A DNA stretch of 64,000 nucleotides from Pannonibacter indicus. Its GTDB lineage: Bacteria > Pseudomonadota > Alphaproteobacteria > Rhizobiales > Stappiaceae. The notes beneath the pieces are model-generated. The model was given only the letters and a program-made list of their open reading frames with translations. It was not told the origin of the DNA and searched no databases. Both the position numbers and the translations under genes were made by a program. The stretch covers positions 1 through 64,000 of the forward strand of contig NZ_LIPT01000007.1 in assembly GCF_001418225.1 (NCBI RefSeq). The letters are read 5' to 3'. The stretch's first letter is position 1. Every line of letters begins with the position of its first letter. Positions 15,699 to 25,476 of the stretch are shown piece after piece.

Positions 15699-18600
15699 GT
15701 GAGCAAGCTGATCCGCAAGCTGGAGCATCTGCTGTCGCGTTTGCAGCAGAGGATCTACACCCGCACCGGCCATGAGGTGGCCTTGCGCTATTGCGCCGGG
15801 TCCTCTGAAACCCGTGCCGCCCTCGTTGCCTCCTCGCGCGAAGACTGGACGCCGGTCAGCCGCGATCTCGTCTGGGGCGGGCCGGATGGCTATTACTGGT
15901 TCGGCGGCAGCATCACGCTGCCCGACGAGCTGATCGGCCAGCGTCTTGCCGTGCATGTGGAAGCGGCCTTTGGCAGCGTCATGGGCCGCTCCGATCCGCA
16001 GTGCCTCGTGCGGGTCAACGGCCGCATCGTGCAGGGCGTGGATGGCAACCACCGGGAGTTCCCGCTGACCGAGGAGGCCCGTCCCGGCGAGGCCTTCGAT
16101 ATCCTCATCGAGGCTGGAACCATCGAAGACCGGCGCCAGCTCGGGTTTGCCTGCCATGTGGTCCGCCATGACCTTGATGTTGAGGAAACCTATTACGATC
16201 TGCGGGTGCCGCTCGATGTGGCGCGGCTTCTGGCGGAGGATGATCCGCGCCGCTCCTTTATCCTGCGTCAGCTGGATGCGGCGGTGGATGCCATTGATCT
16301 GCGCCCCGGCAACGGCGCCCGCTTCCGCGCTTCGCTGGCGTTGGCCCGTTATCATGCGGGCGAAATTTATGCGGCTCAGGATTTCGGGCAAAAGCCCGTC
16401 ATCACCGCCACCGGCCACACCCATATCGACGTGGCCTGGCTGTGGCGGGTGCGCGAGACGCGGCAGAAGATGGCCCGCTCCATGGCCACGGCCATGACGC
16501 TGATGGACGAGTTTCCCGACTATCAGTTCATGTACAATCAGTGCGTCCTGCTCGACTATCTGGCGCAGGATTATCCCGAACTGGCGCAGCGCATTGCGTC
16601 GCGCGTTCAGGATGGGCGCTTCGAGATCGAGGGTGCGCTCTGGCTGGAGCCGGATGTGAACATTTCCAGCGGCGAGTCGCTGGTGCGGCATATCCTTTAT
16701 GGCGTGCGCTATCACGAAGAGACCTATGGCGTGCGCCCGCGCATGGTGTGGCTGCCGGACACCTTCGGTTATTCCGCCGCCCTGCCGCAGATCATGCAGC
16801 GGGCGGGGCTGGACACTTTCGTCACGCACAAGCTGTCGTGGAACGACACCAACCGCATGCCGGAGGAGAGCCTGTTCTGGCAGGGCATCGACGGCACAAA
16901 GGTGGCCGCCTATTTCCTGACGACGCAGCCGTATGACTCCAAGAGCATCGGCACGACCTACTGTCCCAACCTGAAGCCCACCCATGTGATGGGCGCCTGG
17001 CGGCGGCATGGGCAGCAGCATCTCAGCAAGGAGCTGTTCCTCGTCTATGGCCATGGTGATGGCGGCGGCGGGCCGACGCGGGAGATGCTGCACAACATCC
17101 GCCGCATGGAACGCGGCATCCCCGGCTGCCCGAAGGTAGAACATGCGCCCATGCGCCCCTTCTTCGAGCGGTTGCTGAAGCGCATGGCGGAAAATCCGGA
17201 GAACTACCCCACCTGGGTGGGCGAGCTCTATCTGGAGTTTCACCGCGGTACCCTGACTTCCGTTGCCCGCAACAAGCGCAGCAACCGGCTGGCGGAAGCC
17301 GCGCTGCGGGAACTGGAGCTGCTGGCTGTTCTGGCGGCGCAGCATGGCGTGGCCTATCCGGCGGCAGAGCTGCGCCGCCTTTGGGACATCGTGATGCTGA
17401 ACCAGTTCCACGACATCCTGCCCGGCTCTTCCATCGGCGCGGTCTATGAGGACAGCGATGCAGACTATGCCCGCCTGTTCTCGGCTGCGGATGAGCTGAG
17501 AGCCCGTCTGCTGGCGGCGCTGCCGGGTGAGGGGGCGCAGGTGTTCAATCCGTCGGGCACGGCGCGCAGCGGGCTGGTGATGATGCCGGATGCCGGCGGC
17601 CTCATTTCAGGTCAGGCTATTGTGCGGGCCGATGGCTCGGCGGCCCATGCAGTGCGCGTCGAGGCCCTGCCGCCGCTGGCGCTTGTCAGCCTGGAGGCCC
17701 ACACGGCTCCAGCGCCGCTGGACGGGCTGGAAGTCTCGCCGGTGCGGCTTGCCAATGAGCATGTCGAGGTGCTGTTCGATGAGGCTGGCCGCATGGTCTC
17801 GCTCCTCGACCGCAAGACCGGGCGGCAGGTTCTGAAAGCGGACGCGAAAGCCAACCGGCTTCAGGCCTTCCGCGACATGCCCGCCGAATATGATGCCTGG
17901 GACATTGATGCGGATTTCGAGGATCAGGTCTTCGAGATCGACGATCTTGTCTCGGCAGAGGTGGTGGAGCGCGGCCCCCTGCGGGCGGCCATCCGCTTTG
18001 AATGGCGGTATGAAACCTCGCGCCTTGTGCAGGTCATCTCGCTGGAGGCAGGTGCCCGGCAGGTGGAGGTGGACTGCTTCATTGACTGGCACGAGCACAA
18101 CACGCTGGTGAAGGCAGCCTTCCCGCTGGCGCTCAACACGGCGGCCATCAATGCGGAGATTCAGTTCGGCCATGTGCGCCGCGCCACCCACCGCAACACC
18201 TCCTGGGACAAGGCCCGTTTCGAGTGCTCCATGCAGCGCTGGATCGATGTCAGCGAGCCGGACTTCGGGGCCGCTTTCCTCAATGATTGCAAATATGGCT
18301 ATGACGCGATCGGCAGCGATGTGCGGCTGACGCTGCTGCGCTCGCCCACCTGGCCCTGGGCAGATGCCGATCAGGGCGCGCATCACCTGCGCTATGCGGT
18401 GATGCTGCATGACGGGGACAAGGTGGCGGTGCATCAGGCGGCGGAGGCTTTCAATCTGCCGCTGCGCTTCGTTGCTGCTGCGGATAATGCCGCCAGCGGC
18501 TCTGCTGCCATGCCCTTCACGCTGGAGGGTGAGGGCGTCTGCATCGAGGCGGTGAAACAGGCCGAAGAGGGGGATGCCATCATCCTGCGCCTGTGGGAGG

Positions 18601-18803
18601 TTTCCGGCACCCGCCGCAAGGCGCGGCTGCGGCTGGATCCGGCCATCACCGCCGTGTCGCGTACGGACCTTCTGGAGCGCGAGCCTGAAGCCCTGACGGT
18701 GGAGGAGGGCGCTGTCAGTCTCTCCCTTGCGCCGTTTGAAATCCTGACGCTCAGCCTGTCGCGGAGCGCTCTTGCCACTTCTTCAATGCCGAGCCTGACA
18801 TGA
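15699..18803 (+). CDS. GH38-family alpha-mannosidase
   Basis: 1034 residues from GTG 15699, after a GAGGAG ribosome site. The catalytic N-terminal domain has GHTHIDVAWLWRVRETR (zinc His and Asp), WLPDTFGYSAALPQ (catalytic Asp) and NQFHDILPGSS (zinc His), all intact. An N-terminal beta domain and long C-terminal beta domains match bacterial class II alpha-mannosidases. No signal peptide, so cytoplasmic. It would remove alpha-mannosyl residues. Its presence next to GH28 and GH105-type enzymes is unusual, as mannose is not a regular pectin component. The stop overlaps the next start by four bases. Confidence 0.92.
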   Translation: MSKLIRKLEHLLSRLQQRIYTRTGHEVALRYCAGSSETRAALVASSREDWTPVSRDLVWGGPDGYYWFGGSITLPDELIGQRLAVHVEAAFGSVMGRSDPQCLVRVNGRIVQGVDGNHREFPLTEEARPGEAFDILIEAGTIEDRRQLGFACHVVRHDLDVEETYYDLRVPLDVARLLAEDDPRRSFILRQLDAAVDAIDLRPGNGARFRASLALARYHAGEIYAAQDFGQKPVITATGHTHIDVAWLWRVRETRQKMARSMATAMTLMDEFPDYQFMYNQCVLLDYLAQDYPELAQRIASRVQDGRFEIEGALWLEPDVNISSGESLVRHILYGVRYHEETYGVRPRMVWLPDTFGYSAALPQIMQRAGLDTFVTHKLSWNDTNRMPEESLFWQGIDGTKVAAYFLTTQPYDSKSIGTTYCPNLKPTHVMGAWRRHGQQHLSKELFLVYGHGDGGGGPTREMLHNIRRMERGIPGCPKVEHAPMRPFFERLLKRMAENPENYPTWVGELYLEFHRGTLTSVARNKRSNRLAEAALRELELLAVLAAQHGVAYPAAELRRLWDIVMLNQFHDILPGSSIGAVYEDSDADYARLFSAADELRARLLAALPGEGAQVFNPSGTARSGLVMMPDAGGLISGQAIVRADGSAAHAVRVEALPPLALVSLEAHTAPAPLDGLEVSPVRLANEHVEVLFDEAGRMVSLLDRKTGRQVLKADAKANRLQAFRDMPAEYDAWDIDADFEDQVFEIDDLVSAEVVERGPLRAAIRFEWRYETSRLVQVISLEAGARQVEVDCFIDWHEHNTLVKAAFPLALNTAAINAEIQFGHVRRATHRNTSWDKARFECSMQRWIDVSEPDFGAAFLNDCKYGYDAIGSDVRLTLLRSPTWPWADADQGAHHLRYAVMLHDGDKVAVHQAAEAFNLPLRFVAAADNAASGSAAMPFTLEGEGVCIEAVKQAEEGDAIILRLWEVSGTRRKARLRLDPAITAVSRTDLLEREPEALTVEEGAVSLSLAPFEILTLSLSRSALATSSMPSLT

Positions 18804-20035
18804 CCCAGCCGCTGTACGAATTCACCCGCCGCATCACCGAGTTTCCGGAAGGCGAGAAGTCCTTCATCGAGATCCCCTTTACCGTCGATGACAGTATCGA
18901 GCGGATCGAGGTCAGCTATATGTTTCCGGCCGGCAGCGGCGGCAGTGTCATCGACATTGGCCTTGCCCAGAACGGGCGCATGCGCGGCTGGTCCGGCTCC
19001 GAGCGGGGCCATGTGCATGTGGCGGCAGACCGGGCGACCCCGGGCTATGATCTTGGGGCCTTGCCGGGCCGCTGGGATGTGGTGCTGGGCATCGTGAAGA
19101 TCGGCCTCAACTGCTACACGGACTTGCGCGTTCGCCTCGTGCCCAAGCGCAGGACGTGGCTGGTGGGCGACATTCACAGCCATTCGGAACATTCCGACGG
19201 TGGCGTCACTGTGCTGGATGCCATCCACCGCGCCCGTGCCTCGCGGCTCGATTTCGTCGCCATCACCGACCACAACACCGTGTCGCAGAACATCATCCGC
19301 CCGGATGATCCGGACATTCTGGTGATCCCGGCGATGGAACTCACCTCTTTCTACGGCCACACCAACTTCTTCGGGCTGGAGCGTCCGGTGGAGGACTGGC
19401 GCTGCCGCTCGCCGCAGGATGTGGCGGACAAGATGGCGGAGGCCCGCTCAAAGGGCGCAACGGTGGTGATCAACCATCCCTTCCAGAACTCCGATGGCGG
19501 GCGCTGGCAGGCCGGTTTTGATGTGGCCTTTGATGCCATGGAAATCTGGAACGGCAACTGGACGCCGATGAACCAGCAGGCCATCGATTTCTGGCAGGAG
19601 CTGCTTTGTGCAGGACGCCGGATTCCGGTGACGGCGGGCAGCGACTTCCACCTCAAGAACCGCCGCCGTCATGGCCACCCCTCCAACCGGCTGCTGGCGG
19701 AAAGCTACACGATGGCGGGCATTCTGGAGGCCATCCGCGCCGGGCGCAACGTGGTGGCTGCAGGGCCTGATGACCGCATGGCAAAGCCGGCCAATGAAGC
19801 AGGGCCGCAATTTGGCGAAGAGGCGCGGGCAGGGCAGAAACTGGCCACAACCTTCACCGGCCTTGCAGCCGGAGACGAGCTGCGCGTGATCACGGACAAG
19901 GGCGTCGTGGAGGCTTTGTCCCCGGCGGGGTCTGCATTGACCCATGAGGCAGCTTTCGCCAGCCGGTTCCTGCGTTATGAGATCTGGAACGGCGGCGAGC
20001 CAAGGCTCTTCACCAATCCCTATTACGCAGGCTGA
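18800..20035 (+). CDS. CehA/McbA-family PHP metallohydrolase
   Basis: 411 residues. An N-terminal beta domain (about 1-120) precedes a PHP fold with metal-binding motifs HSHSEHSDG, ITDHN and GSDFH. Family members hydrolyse esters or act as phosphoesterases using a trinuclear metal centre. The N-terminal domain and the position in a glycan operon point to removal of an ester or phosphodiester decoration from the sugar, which is inference. ATG overlaps the mannosidase stop (ATGA), so translation is coupled. Soluble, no signal peptide. Confidence 0.85.
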   Translation: MTQPLYEFTRRITEFPEGEKSFIEIPFTVDDSIERIEVSYMFPAGSGGSVIDIGLAQNGRMRGWSGSERGHVHVAADRATPGYDLGALPGRWDVVLGIVKIGLNCYTDLRVRLVPKRRTWLVGDIHSHSEHSDGGVTVLDAIHRARASRLDFVAITDHNTVSQNIIRPDDPDILVIPAMELTSFYGHTNFFGLERPVEDWRCRSPQDVADKMAEARSKGATVVINHPFQNSDGGRWQAGFDVAFDAMEIWNGNWTPMNQQAIDFWQELLCAGRRIPVTAGSDFHLKNRRRHGHPSNRLLAESYTMAGILEAIRAGRNVVAAGPDDRMAKPANEAGPQFGEEARAGQKLATTFTGLAAGDELRVITDKGVVEALSPAGSALTHEAAFASRFLRYEIWNGGEPRLFTNPYYAG

Positions 20036-20074
20036 AAGCCGCACGCGCTGCTGTGTGCTCAGGGAGGGGCTTAC

Positions 20075-21127
20075 ATGAAGAAGAAAACGCCGGGCAAGGT
20101 CGGCATCAAGGATGTGTCGCAGGAGGCGGGTGTTGCGCTCAGCACTGTCTCGCATGTGCTCAACGGCACGGCGCCGATCAGCGCCGAGGTGCGCGCCCGG
20201 GTGCTGGATGCAGCCCGCAGACTGGGGTATCTGGCCAAACGCCAGCAGAAGGGGGCGATTGCCTCACTCTCGACGCTCTATCTCGCGGTGCCCAACGGCA
20301 ATCTGCCGCATGTGAATACCAATCTCTTCTCCTGGACGATGCTTTCTGCCCTGACGCGGGAGTGCGAGCGCCGGGCCATCAAGCTGGTGCCGCATGCCAG
20401 CGAAGGAGACCTGAGCGCGCCGGAGATCATTGCCGGAGCACAGACCTGCGGGGCCGATGGCATCATTCTGGTGCATGATCACACGCCACGCCTGATCAAG
20501 GGGCTAGCCGCGTCCGGCATCGCCACGGTGCTGCTCAATGGCGATGATCCCTCCATGTCCATCGACACGGTGGTGCCGTCCAACCGCTATGGCGCGCGGC
20601 TTGCGGCGGAGTGGCTGTTGTCGCGCGGGCATCAGTGCATCCTGCATCTCACCTGGCGTGGCCGCAGCACCATACGCCGCCGTCTGGACGGAGTGCGTGA
20701 CGCCCTGCTGGCCCGGGACCTTTCGCCCGATGCCTGCGAGGTGCTCTATGCCGATGGTTATGAACCCGGTCACGGGGAGGCGGCGCTGTCACGCTACATC
20801 GCAGCCCGGGGTGGCTTGGGCGGCAACACGGCCATCTTCTGCGCAGCCGACAATCTTGCCATCGGTGCGCTCAATGCACTGCGCGCTGCCGGGATCAGCG
20901 TCCCGGGGGAGGTCAGTGTCATCGGCTTTGACGGCGTGACCATCGGCGAGCTGACCACGCCGCCGCTGGCAACCGTCCGGGTGCCGCTGGACCATCTGGC
21001 CGCGGCCGCCGTTCAGACGCTCGAGAACCGTCTTGCCGTGCACGCACCCGATTTCCCGCCCGTCCGGATCGAACTGGCCTGCCAGCTCATTATCCGTGAA
21101 AGTGCGAGGGAAGTCTCAAGTAAATGA
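20075..21127 (+). CDS. LacI-family regulator of the glycan cluster
   Basis: 350 residues, with a good GGAGGGG site before ATG 20075. The HTH reads IKDVSQEAGVALSTVSHVLNG, then a hinge GYLAKRQQKG and a sugar-binding-like effector domain. It sits inside the operon, between the enzyme genes and the transporter genes. The 117 bases after it are AT-rich and could carry a second promoter for the transporter. I could not identify a clear operator palindrome there. The effector is presumably an oligosaccharide or a monosaccharide released from it. Confidence 0.9.
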   Translation: MKKKTPGKVGIKDVSQEAGVALSTVSHVLNGTAPISAEVRARVLDAARRLGYLAKRQQKGAIASLSTLYLAVPNGNLPHVNTNLFSWTMLSALTRECERRAIKLVPHASEGDLSAPEIIAGAQTCGADGIILVHDHTPRLIKGLAASGIATVLLNGDDPSMSIDTVVPSNRYGARLAAEWLLSRGHQCILHLTWRGRSTIRRRLDGVRDALLARDLSPDACEVLYADGYEPGHGEAALSRYIAARGGLGGNTAIFCAADNLAIGALNALRAAGISVPGEVSVIGFDGVTIGELTTPPLATVRVPLDHLAAAAVQTLENRLAVHAPDFPPVRIELACQLIIRESAREVSSK

Positions 21128-21244
21128 AAATATTTTTGTTCTTGAAATTGTACTTGCAATGCGGGATCGTCTCCTTCGTCAAGCTTATCAGAAGCTAATC
21201 TGCTGTGTTTATGGTTGTGCTTCTGGCTCTGGGAGGAGGTTGAT

Positions 21245-23149
21245 ATGGGGATTTGTAAAAATATTTTCACTTCACTTGCGATGATCTTACTGGCAGGCTC
21301 TGCCATCAGTTCCGCCCATGCTTTCCAGGAAGCGCCGATGCTGGAAGCACTTGTGAAGGAGGGCAAGCTGCCGCCAGTGGATCAGCGCCTGCCGGAGACG
21401 CCGGCGGTGATCGAAGCTGCTGAGGTTGGCCAGTATGGCGGCAACTGGCAGCGCGCCTACAAGGGGCCGGGCGACCGCTGGGGCCCGACCAAGCTCATGG
21501 AAGAGCGCGTGGTGAAGTGGAGCCAGAAGACCGGCGGCCCGCTGGAACTGGTGCCGGGTTATATCTCGTCCTATTCGGTCAGCGAGGATTCGCGCGAGTT
21601 CACCTTCTCCCTGCTGAAGGGGCTGAAGTGGTCGGATGGCGAGCCGGTGACCACGGAAGACGTGCGCTTCTGGTATGAGGATGTCTATCTCAACAAGGAC
21701 ATTCTGGCCGAGATTGACCAGACGCTCGCCCCCGGCGGCAAGCCGATGAAGCTGGAGATCATCGACGAGCAGACCTTCAAGGTCAGCTTCGAGGATCCTT
21801 ATGTCTATTTCCTTGAAATCCTCGCCAAGGATTCCACCGGCAACCCGAGCCTTGACCGCCCGAGCTTCCTGTTTCCGAAGCACTATCTGAAGCAGTTCAA
21901 CAACAAATATGCTTCGGAAGAGGAGCTGAAGGCGGCGGCTGCGAAGTTCGGCGTCGAAAAGTGGAGCGACCTGTGGGGCTCGCGCGGGGCGGCAACCGCC
22001 TGGTGGCAGAACCCGGACCTGCCGGTGATCACCGCCTGGAAGATCGAGACCCCGGCACCCGCCGAGATCGTGACCATGGTGCGCAATCCCTATTATTATG
22101 CGGTTGATCAGGCCGGTAACCAGCTGCCCTATATCGACCGCATCACCCACAAGCTGTTCAACGATCAGGAAGCCTTCAACCTGATGATCGTGCAGGGCCA
22201 GATCGACATGCAGATGCGCTATGTCGAGCCGCAGGACTTCACTTTTTACAAGGAGAACGAGGCCAAGGGGAATTATACGGTCCGCCGGTGGACGCAGGCC
22301 CAGACCTGGGCGCTGGTGCCGAACCTCACCGTCAAGGATGAAGTGCTGCGCGGGCTGTTCGAAACGCCGGAGTTCCGGCAGGCGCTCAGCGTTTCCATCG
22401 ACCGCGAGACGGTGAACGAGCTGATCTTCTCCGGCCTTGCCGAGCCCCGTCAGGCCTCTCCTGTGACCGGATCGCCGAATTTCGATCCGGAGCTGGAAAC
22501 GCACTGGGCCGAGTATGATCCCGATCTGGCCAACGAGCTGCTGGACAAGGCCGGTCTCGACAAGCGCGATGCCCAGGGCTTCCGCCTGCGCCCGGATGGC
22601 AAGCGCCTGTCCATCGTTGTCGAAATGCAGCATGCCAATGGTCCCAAGACCATGGAAATCATCGCGGCCAATTTCAAGGATATCGGTGTCGAGCTGCTGC
22701 CGCGCATCATCGACCGGACCCAGTGGGACGCGAACCGCGACAACAATGACTTCCAGATGCAGTGGTATCCCTTCGACCGCCTGTCGGTCGTGGCGGCTGA
22801 CCCGCGCATCATGATGGGCAATGATTCCTACGCCAACCAGTATTACATCTGGTACTCGACCAAGGGTGCTTCGGGCATCGAGCCGCCTGCAGATCACGCG
22901 ATCCGCAAGCTTTTCGAGGATTGGGACAAGGCGGCCAAGGCTGCAAGCCGCGCCGAAGCCGATGGTGCACTCAACGACCTGATCAAGACCTTCGTCACGC
23001 AGGGCTGGGTCATTGGCGTTGTCGGGGAGCTGCCTGCCATCACCATCGTGAAGAACAATTTCATGAACTTCCCCGATGACCTGATCGAGGATGACATCAC
23101 CCGCGGCATTGGTCTGGGCGTGACCCAGCAGATGTGGATGAAGCAGTAG
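21245..23149 (+). CDS. Substrate-binding protein, oligopeptide/oligosaccharide class
   Basis: 634 residues from ATG 21245, with a strong GGAGGAGG site; the in-frame upstream start at 21215 lacks one. A signal peptide is followed by a cluster-C binding protein (SBP_bac_5). The mature N-terminus (VKEGKLPPVDQRLPETP) is that of the long subgroup often found with glycosidases, where it binds oligosaccharides and not peptides. Expected to deliver the glycan to the permease pair downstream. The 139-base gap to the permease has a strong hairpin, so this gene probably gives more transcript than the rest. Confidence 0.88.
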   Translation: MGICKNIFTSLAMILLAGSAISSAHAFQEAPMLEALVKEGKLPPVDQRLPETPAVIEAAEVGQYGGNWQRAYKGPGDRWGPTKLMEERVVKWSQKTGGPLELVPGYISSYSVSEDSREFTFSLLKGLKWSDGEPVTTEDVRFWYEDVYLNKDILAEIDQTLAPGGKPMKLEIIDEQTFKVSFEDPYVYFLEILAKDSTGNPSLDRPSFLFPKHYLKQFNNKYASEEELKAAAAKFGVEKWSDLWGSRGAATAWWQNPDLPVITAWKIETPAPAEIVTMVRNPYYYAVDQAGNQLPYIDRITHKLFNDQEAFNLMIVQGQIDMQMRYVEPQDFTFYKENEAKGNYTVRRWTQAQTWALVPNLTVKDEVLRGLFETPEFRQALSVSIDRETVNELIFSGLAEPRQASPVTGSPNFDPELETHWAEYDPDLANELLDKAGLDKRDAQGFRLRPDGKRLSIVVEMQHANGPKTMEIIAANFKDIGVELLPRIIDRTQWDANRDNNDFQMQWYPFDRLSVVAADPRIMMGNDSYANQYYIWYSTKGASGIEPPADHAIRKLFEDWDKAAKAASRAEADGALNDLIKTFVTQGWVIGVVGELPAITIVKNNFMNFPDDLIEDDITRGIGLGVTQQMWMKQ

Positions 23150-23166
23150 CGGCTGCAACGTTCCGA

Positions 23167-23201
23167 CCGGCGCCCCGATGCCGAAGGGCTGGGGGTGCCG
23201 G
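23167..23201 (+). terminator. Partial terminator or mRNA-stabilising hairpin
   Basis: CCGGCGCCCC (23167-23176) pairs with GGGGTGCCGG (23192-23201), ten pairs including one G-U. It sits 17 bases past the binding-protein stop with no T run. A hairpin at this place commonly protects the binding-protein message and lowers read-through to the permeases. Confidence 0.55.
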
Positions 23202-23288
23202 ATCCGGTCAATCTGAAATCCTGTTCCCGCCCGCGCGGCGCACCGCCGGCCTTTACCCCAAGGCTGCGTGCGGAACTGGAGGGTGTTC

Positions 23289-24275
23289 ATGCTTGGTTAC
23301 ATCTTGCGGCGTCTGGCCTGGGCCGTGCCCACGCTGATCTTCGTCTCCTTCATCTCTTTCCTCATCATCCAGCTGCCGCCGGGCGATTTCGTCACCGCCT
23401 ATGCGGCGCAGCTGCGCAATGGCGGGGAGTACATCACCGAAGCGGAAGAGGCGATGATGCGCGCCCAGTTCGGGCTCAATGATCCGCTGCTGGTGCAATA
23501 CTGGCGCTGGATCTCCAACATCGTCTTCTACGGTGACTTTGGCCGGTCGCTGGAGTGGAACGCACCGGTCAGCGACCTGATCTGGGACCGCCTCGGGCTG
23601 ACGCTGCTCATCTCCACCCTCAGCATGATCTTCACCTGGCTCATCGCCATTCCGGTCGGCGTCTATTCCGCCACCCGGCAATATTCCATCTTCGACTATG
23701 TGTTCACGGTCTTCGGCTTTCTCGGCAAGGGCGTCCCGGATTTCCTGCTGGCGCTGATCCTGATGTGGACCGCCTTTGTCTGGCTCAACATGGATGTGGG
23801 CGGGCTGATCTCGCCGCAGTTCGAAGGAAAGCCCTGGGATCTGGCCAAGATCATCAACCTGCTGGAGCACCTCTGGATTCCGCTGGTGGTGCTGGCTACG
23901 GGCGGTGCGGCGGGACTGATCCGCGTCATGCGCGCCAACATGCTGGACGAGTTGCGCAAGCCTTATGTGGAAACGGCTTACGCACAGGGCTTCACCGAGC
24001 GCACCGTTGTCTGGCGCTATCCTGTACGTGTGGCGCTCAACCCCTTCATCTCGACGGTCGGCTGGGCCCTGCCCGCGCTCTTTTCCGGCGACGTGATCAC
24101 CGCCGTGGTGCTGAACCTGCCCACCACCGGCCCGCTGCTGCTGCAGGCGCTGAAGATGCAGGACATGTATCTGGCCGGCAGTTTCATTCTCATTCTCAGC
24201 GTCTTCACCGTCATCGGCACGGTGGTGTCCGACATCCTGCTCGCGCTGTCCGATCCGCGCATCCGGTTTGCATGA
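23289..24275 (+). CDS. ABC permease, DppB/OppB type
   Basis: 328 residues from ATG 23289. The N-terminus MLGYILRRLAWAVPTLIFVSFISF is the conserved first helix of OppB-like permeases. Six helices and the EAA-type loop (ETAYAQGFTERTVVWRY) are visible. Between helices 1 and 2 is a periplasmic loop of usual length. Forms the translocation channel with the following permease, and with the binding protein makes a peptide-class importer likely adapted for oligosaccharides. The next start lies 13 bases beyond its stop. Confidence 0.92.
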   Translation: MLGYILRRLAWAVPTLIFVSFISFLIIQLPPGDFVTAYAAQLRNGGEYITEAEEAMMRAQFGLNDPLLVQYWRWISNIVFYGDFGRSLEWNAPVSDLIWDRLGLTLLISTLSMIFTWLIAIPVGVYSATRQYSIFDYVFTVFGFLGKGVPDFLLALILMWTAFVWLNMDVGGLISPQFEGKPWDLAKIINLLEHLWIPLVVLATGGAAGLIRVMRANMLDELRKPYVETAYAQGFTERTVVWRYPVRVALNPFISTVGWALPALFSGDVITAVVLNLPTTGPLLLQALKMQDMYLAGSFILILSVFTVIGTVVSDILLALSDPRIRFA

Positions 24276-24288
24276 GGAGCAAGGCCGT

Positions 24289-25461
24289 ATGACCCAGACC
24301 CTCGATCAGACATTGTCCACCACGCCCGCTGAAATGCCGGTCCTGCCGCCGCTTGCCCCGCGCGAGGAGGTGATGGGCGGAGAGCTTTCGACCGCGAAGC
24401 AATGGACGCTCATCTGGTGGCGTTTCCGCAAGCACAGGCTGGCGGTGGCCTCGCTCGTCTTCATGGCAGTTCTTGGCGTTCTGGCGCTCTTCGCCGATTT
24501 CGTTTCGCCCTACCGGCCGGAGACGATCAGCCGCCTCAACACCTTTGCCCCGCCCAACATGGTGCACATCTTCCATGAAGGCAGCCTGCACCGGCCCTTT
24601 ATCTACCCGCTGGAGCGCAAGCGCGATCCGGAAACTGCGCGGGTGATCTATCAGCCCAACACGGAAAAGCCGCTGCCCATCCGCTTCTTCGTGGAAGGGG
24701 AAAGCTATCACCTGCTCGGGCTTTACGAGACGCGTGTGCATCTCTTCGGCATCGATGACCGCAAGCAGCAGATCAACCTGCTGGGCACCGATTCCCTTGG
24801 CCGCGATCTCTTCACCCGGCTTCTTTACGGCGCCCGCGTCACCCTGTCGGCCGGCCTTGTCGGCGTTGCCTTTGCCTTCATCCTCGGCCTCGCGCTGGGC
24901 TCGATCTCGGGCTACTACGGCGGCTGGCTTGACGCCGGCATCCAGCGGCTCATGGAGTTCATCCGCTCCATTCCGACGATCCCGCTGTGGATGGGCCTGG
25001 CTGCGGCGCTGCCCATCGCCTGGGACCCGCTGTTCGTCTATGTGCTCATCACCATCATCCTGTCGCTGATCGGATGGACGCATCTTGCCCGTGTCGTGCG
25101 TGGCCGCTTCTTCTCGCTGAAAACGGAGGACTATGTGCTGGCGGCAAGGCTCGCGGGCGCTTCGGAATACCGGATCGTCACCCGCCACATGCTGCCGGCC
25201 ATGACCAGCTACATCATCGCCGCCGTCACGCTGGCGATCCCGGAGATGATCCTGGGCGAAACCGCACTCAGCTTCCTGGGGCTGGGCCTGCGCCCGCCGG
25301 TCGTCAGCTGGGGCGTGCTGCTGCAGGACGCCCAGAACCTTCGCACCATTTCCCTGGCCCCCTGGCTTCTGGCCCCGGGCATTGCGGTCGTGCTCGTTGT
25401 TCTCGCCTTCAACTTCATTGGTGATGGCCTGCGCGATGCCGCCGACCCCTACGGCCACTGA
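24289..25461 (+). CDS. ABC permease, DppC/OppC type
   Basis: 390 residues from ATG 24289. An N-terminal cytoplasmic segment leads into the first helix (RFRKHRLAVASLVFMAVLGVL region). It then has a large insertion of about 100 residues (PETISRLNTFAP to LGTDSLGRDLFTR) before the remaining five helices. That insertion is typical of OppC-like proteins in long-binding-protein systems and is longer than in plain DppC. The EAA loop is AARLAGASEYRIVTRHMLPA. Partner of the preceding permease. Confidence 0.92.
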   Translation: MTQTLDQTLSTTPAEMPVLPPLAPREEVMGGELSTAKQWTLIWWRFRKHRLAVASLVFMAVLGVLALFADFVSPYRPETISRLNTFAPPNMVHIFHEGSLHRPFIYPLERKRDPETARVIYQPNTEKPLPIRFFVEGESYHLLGLYETRVHLFGIDDRKQQINLLGTDSLGRDLFTRLLYGARVTLSAGLVGVAFAFILGLALGSISGYYGGWLDAGIQRLMEFIRSIPTIPLWMGLAAALPIAWDPLFVYVLITIILSLIGWTHLARVVRGRFFSLKTEDYVLAARLAGASEYRIVTRHMLPAMTSYIIAAVTLAIPEMILGETALSFLGLGLRPPVVSWGVLLQDAQNLRTISLAPWLLAPGIAVVLVVLAFNFIGDGLRDAADPYGH

Positions 25462-25476
25462 GGGGGAGGAGCCATC

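Noticed and set aside
14337-17411. 1024-codon minus frame across GH28 and GH38
   Set aside because: It is the antisense of two clearly identified enzymes and has no domain; long antisense frames are common at this GC content.
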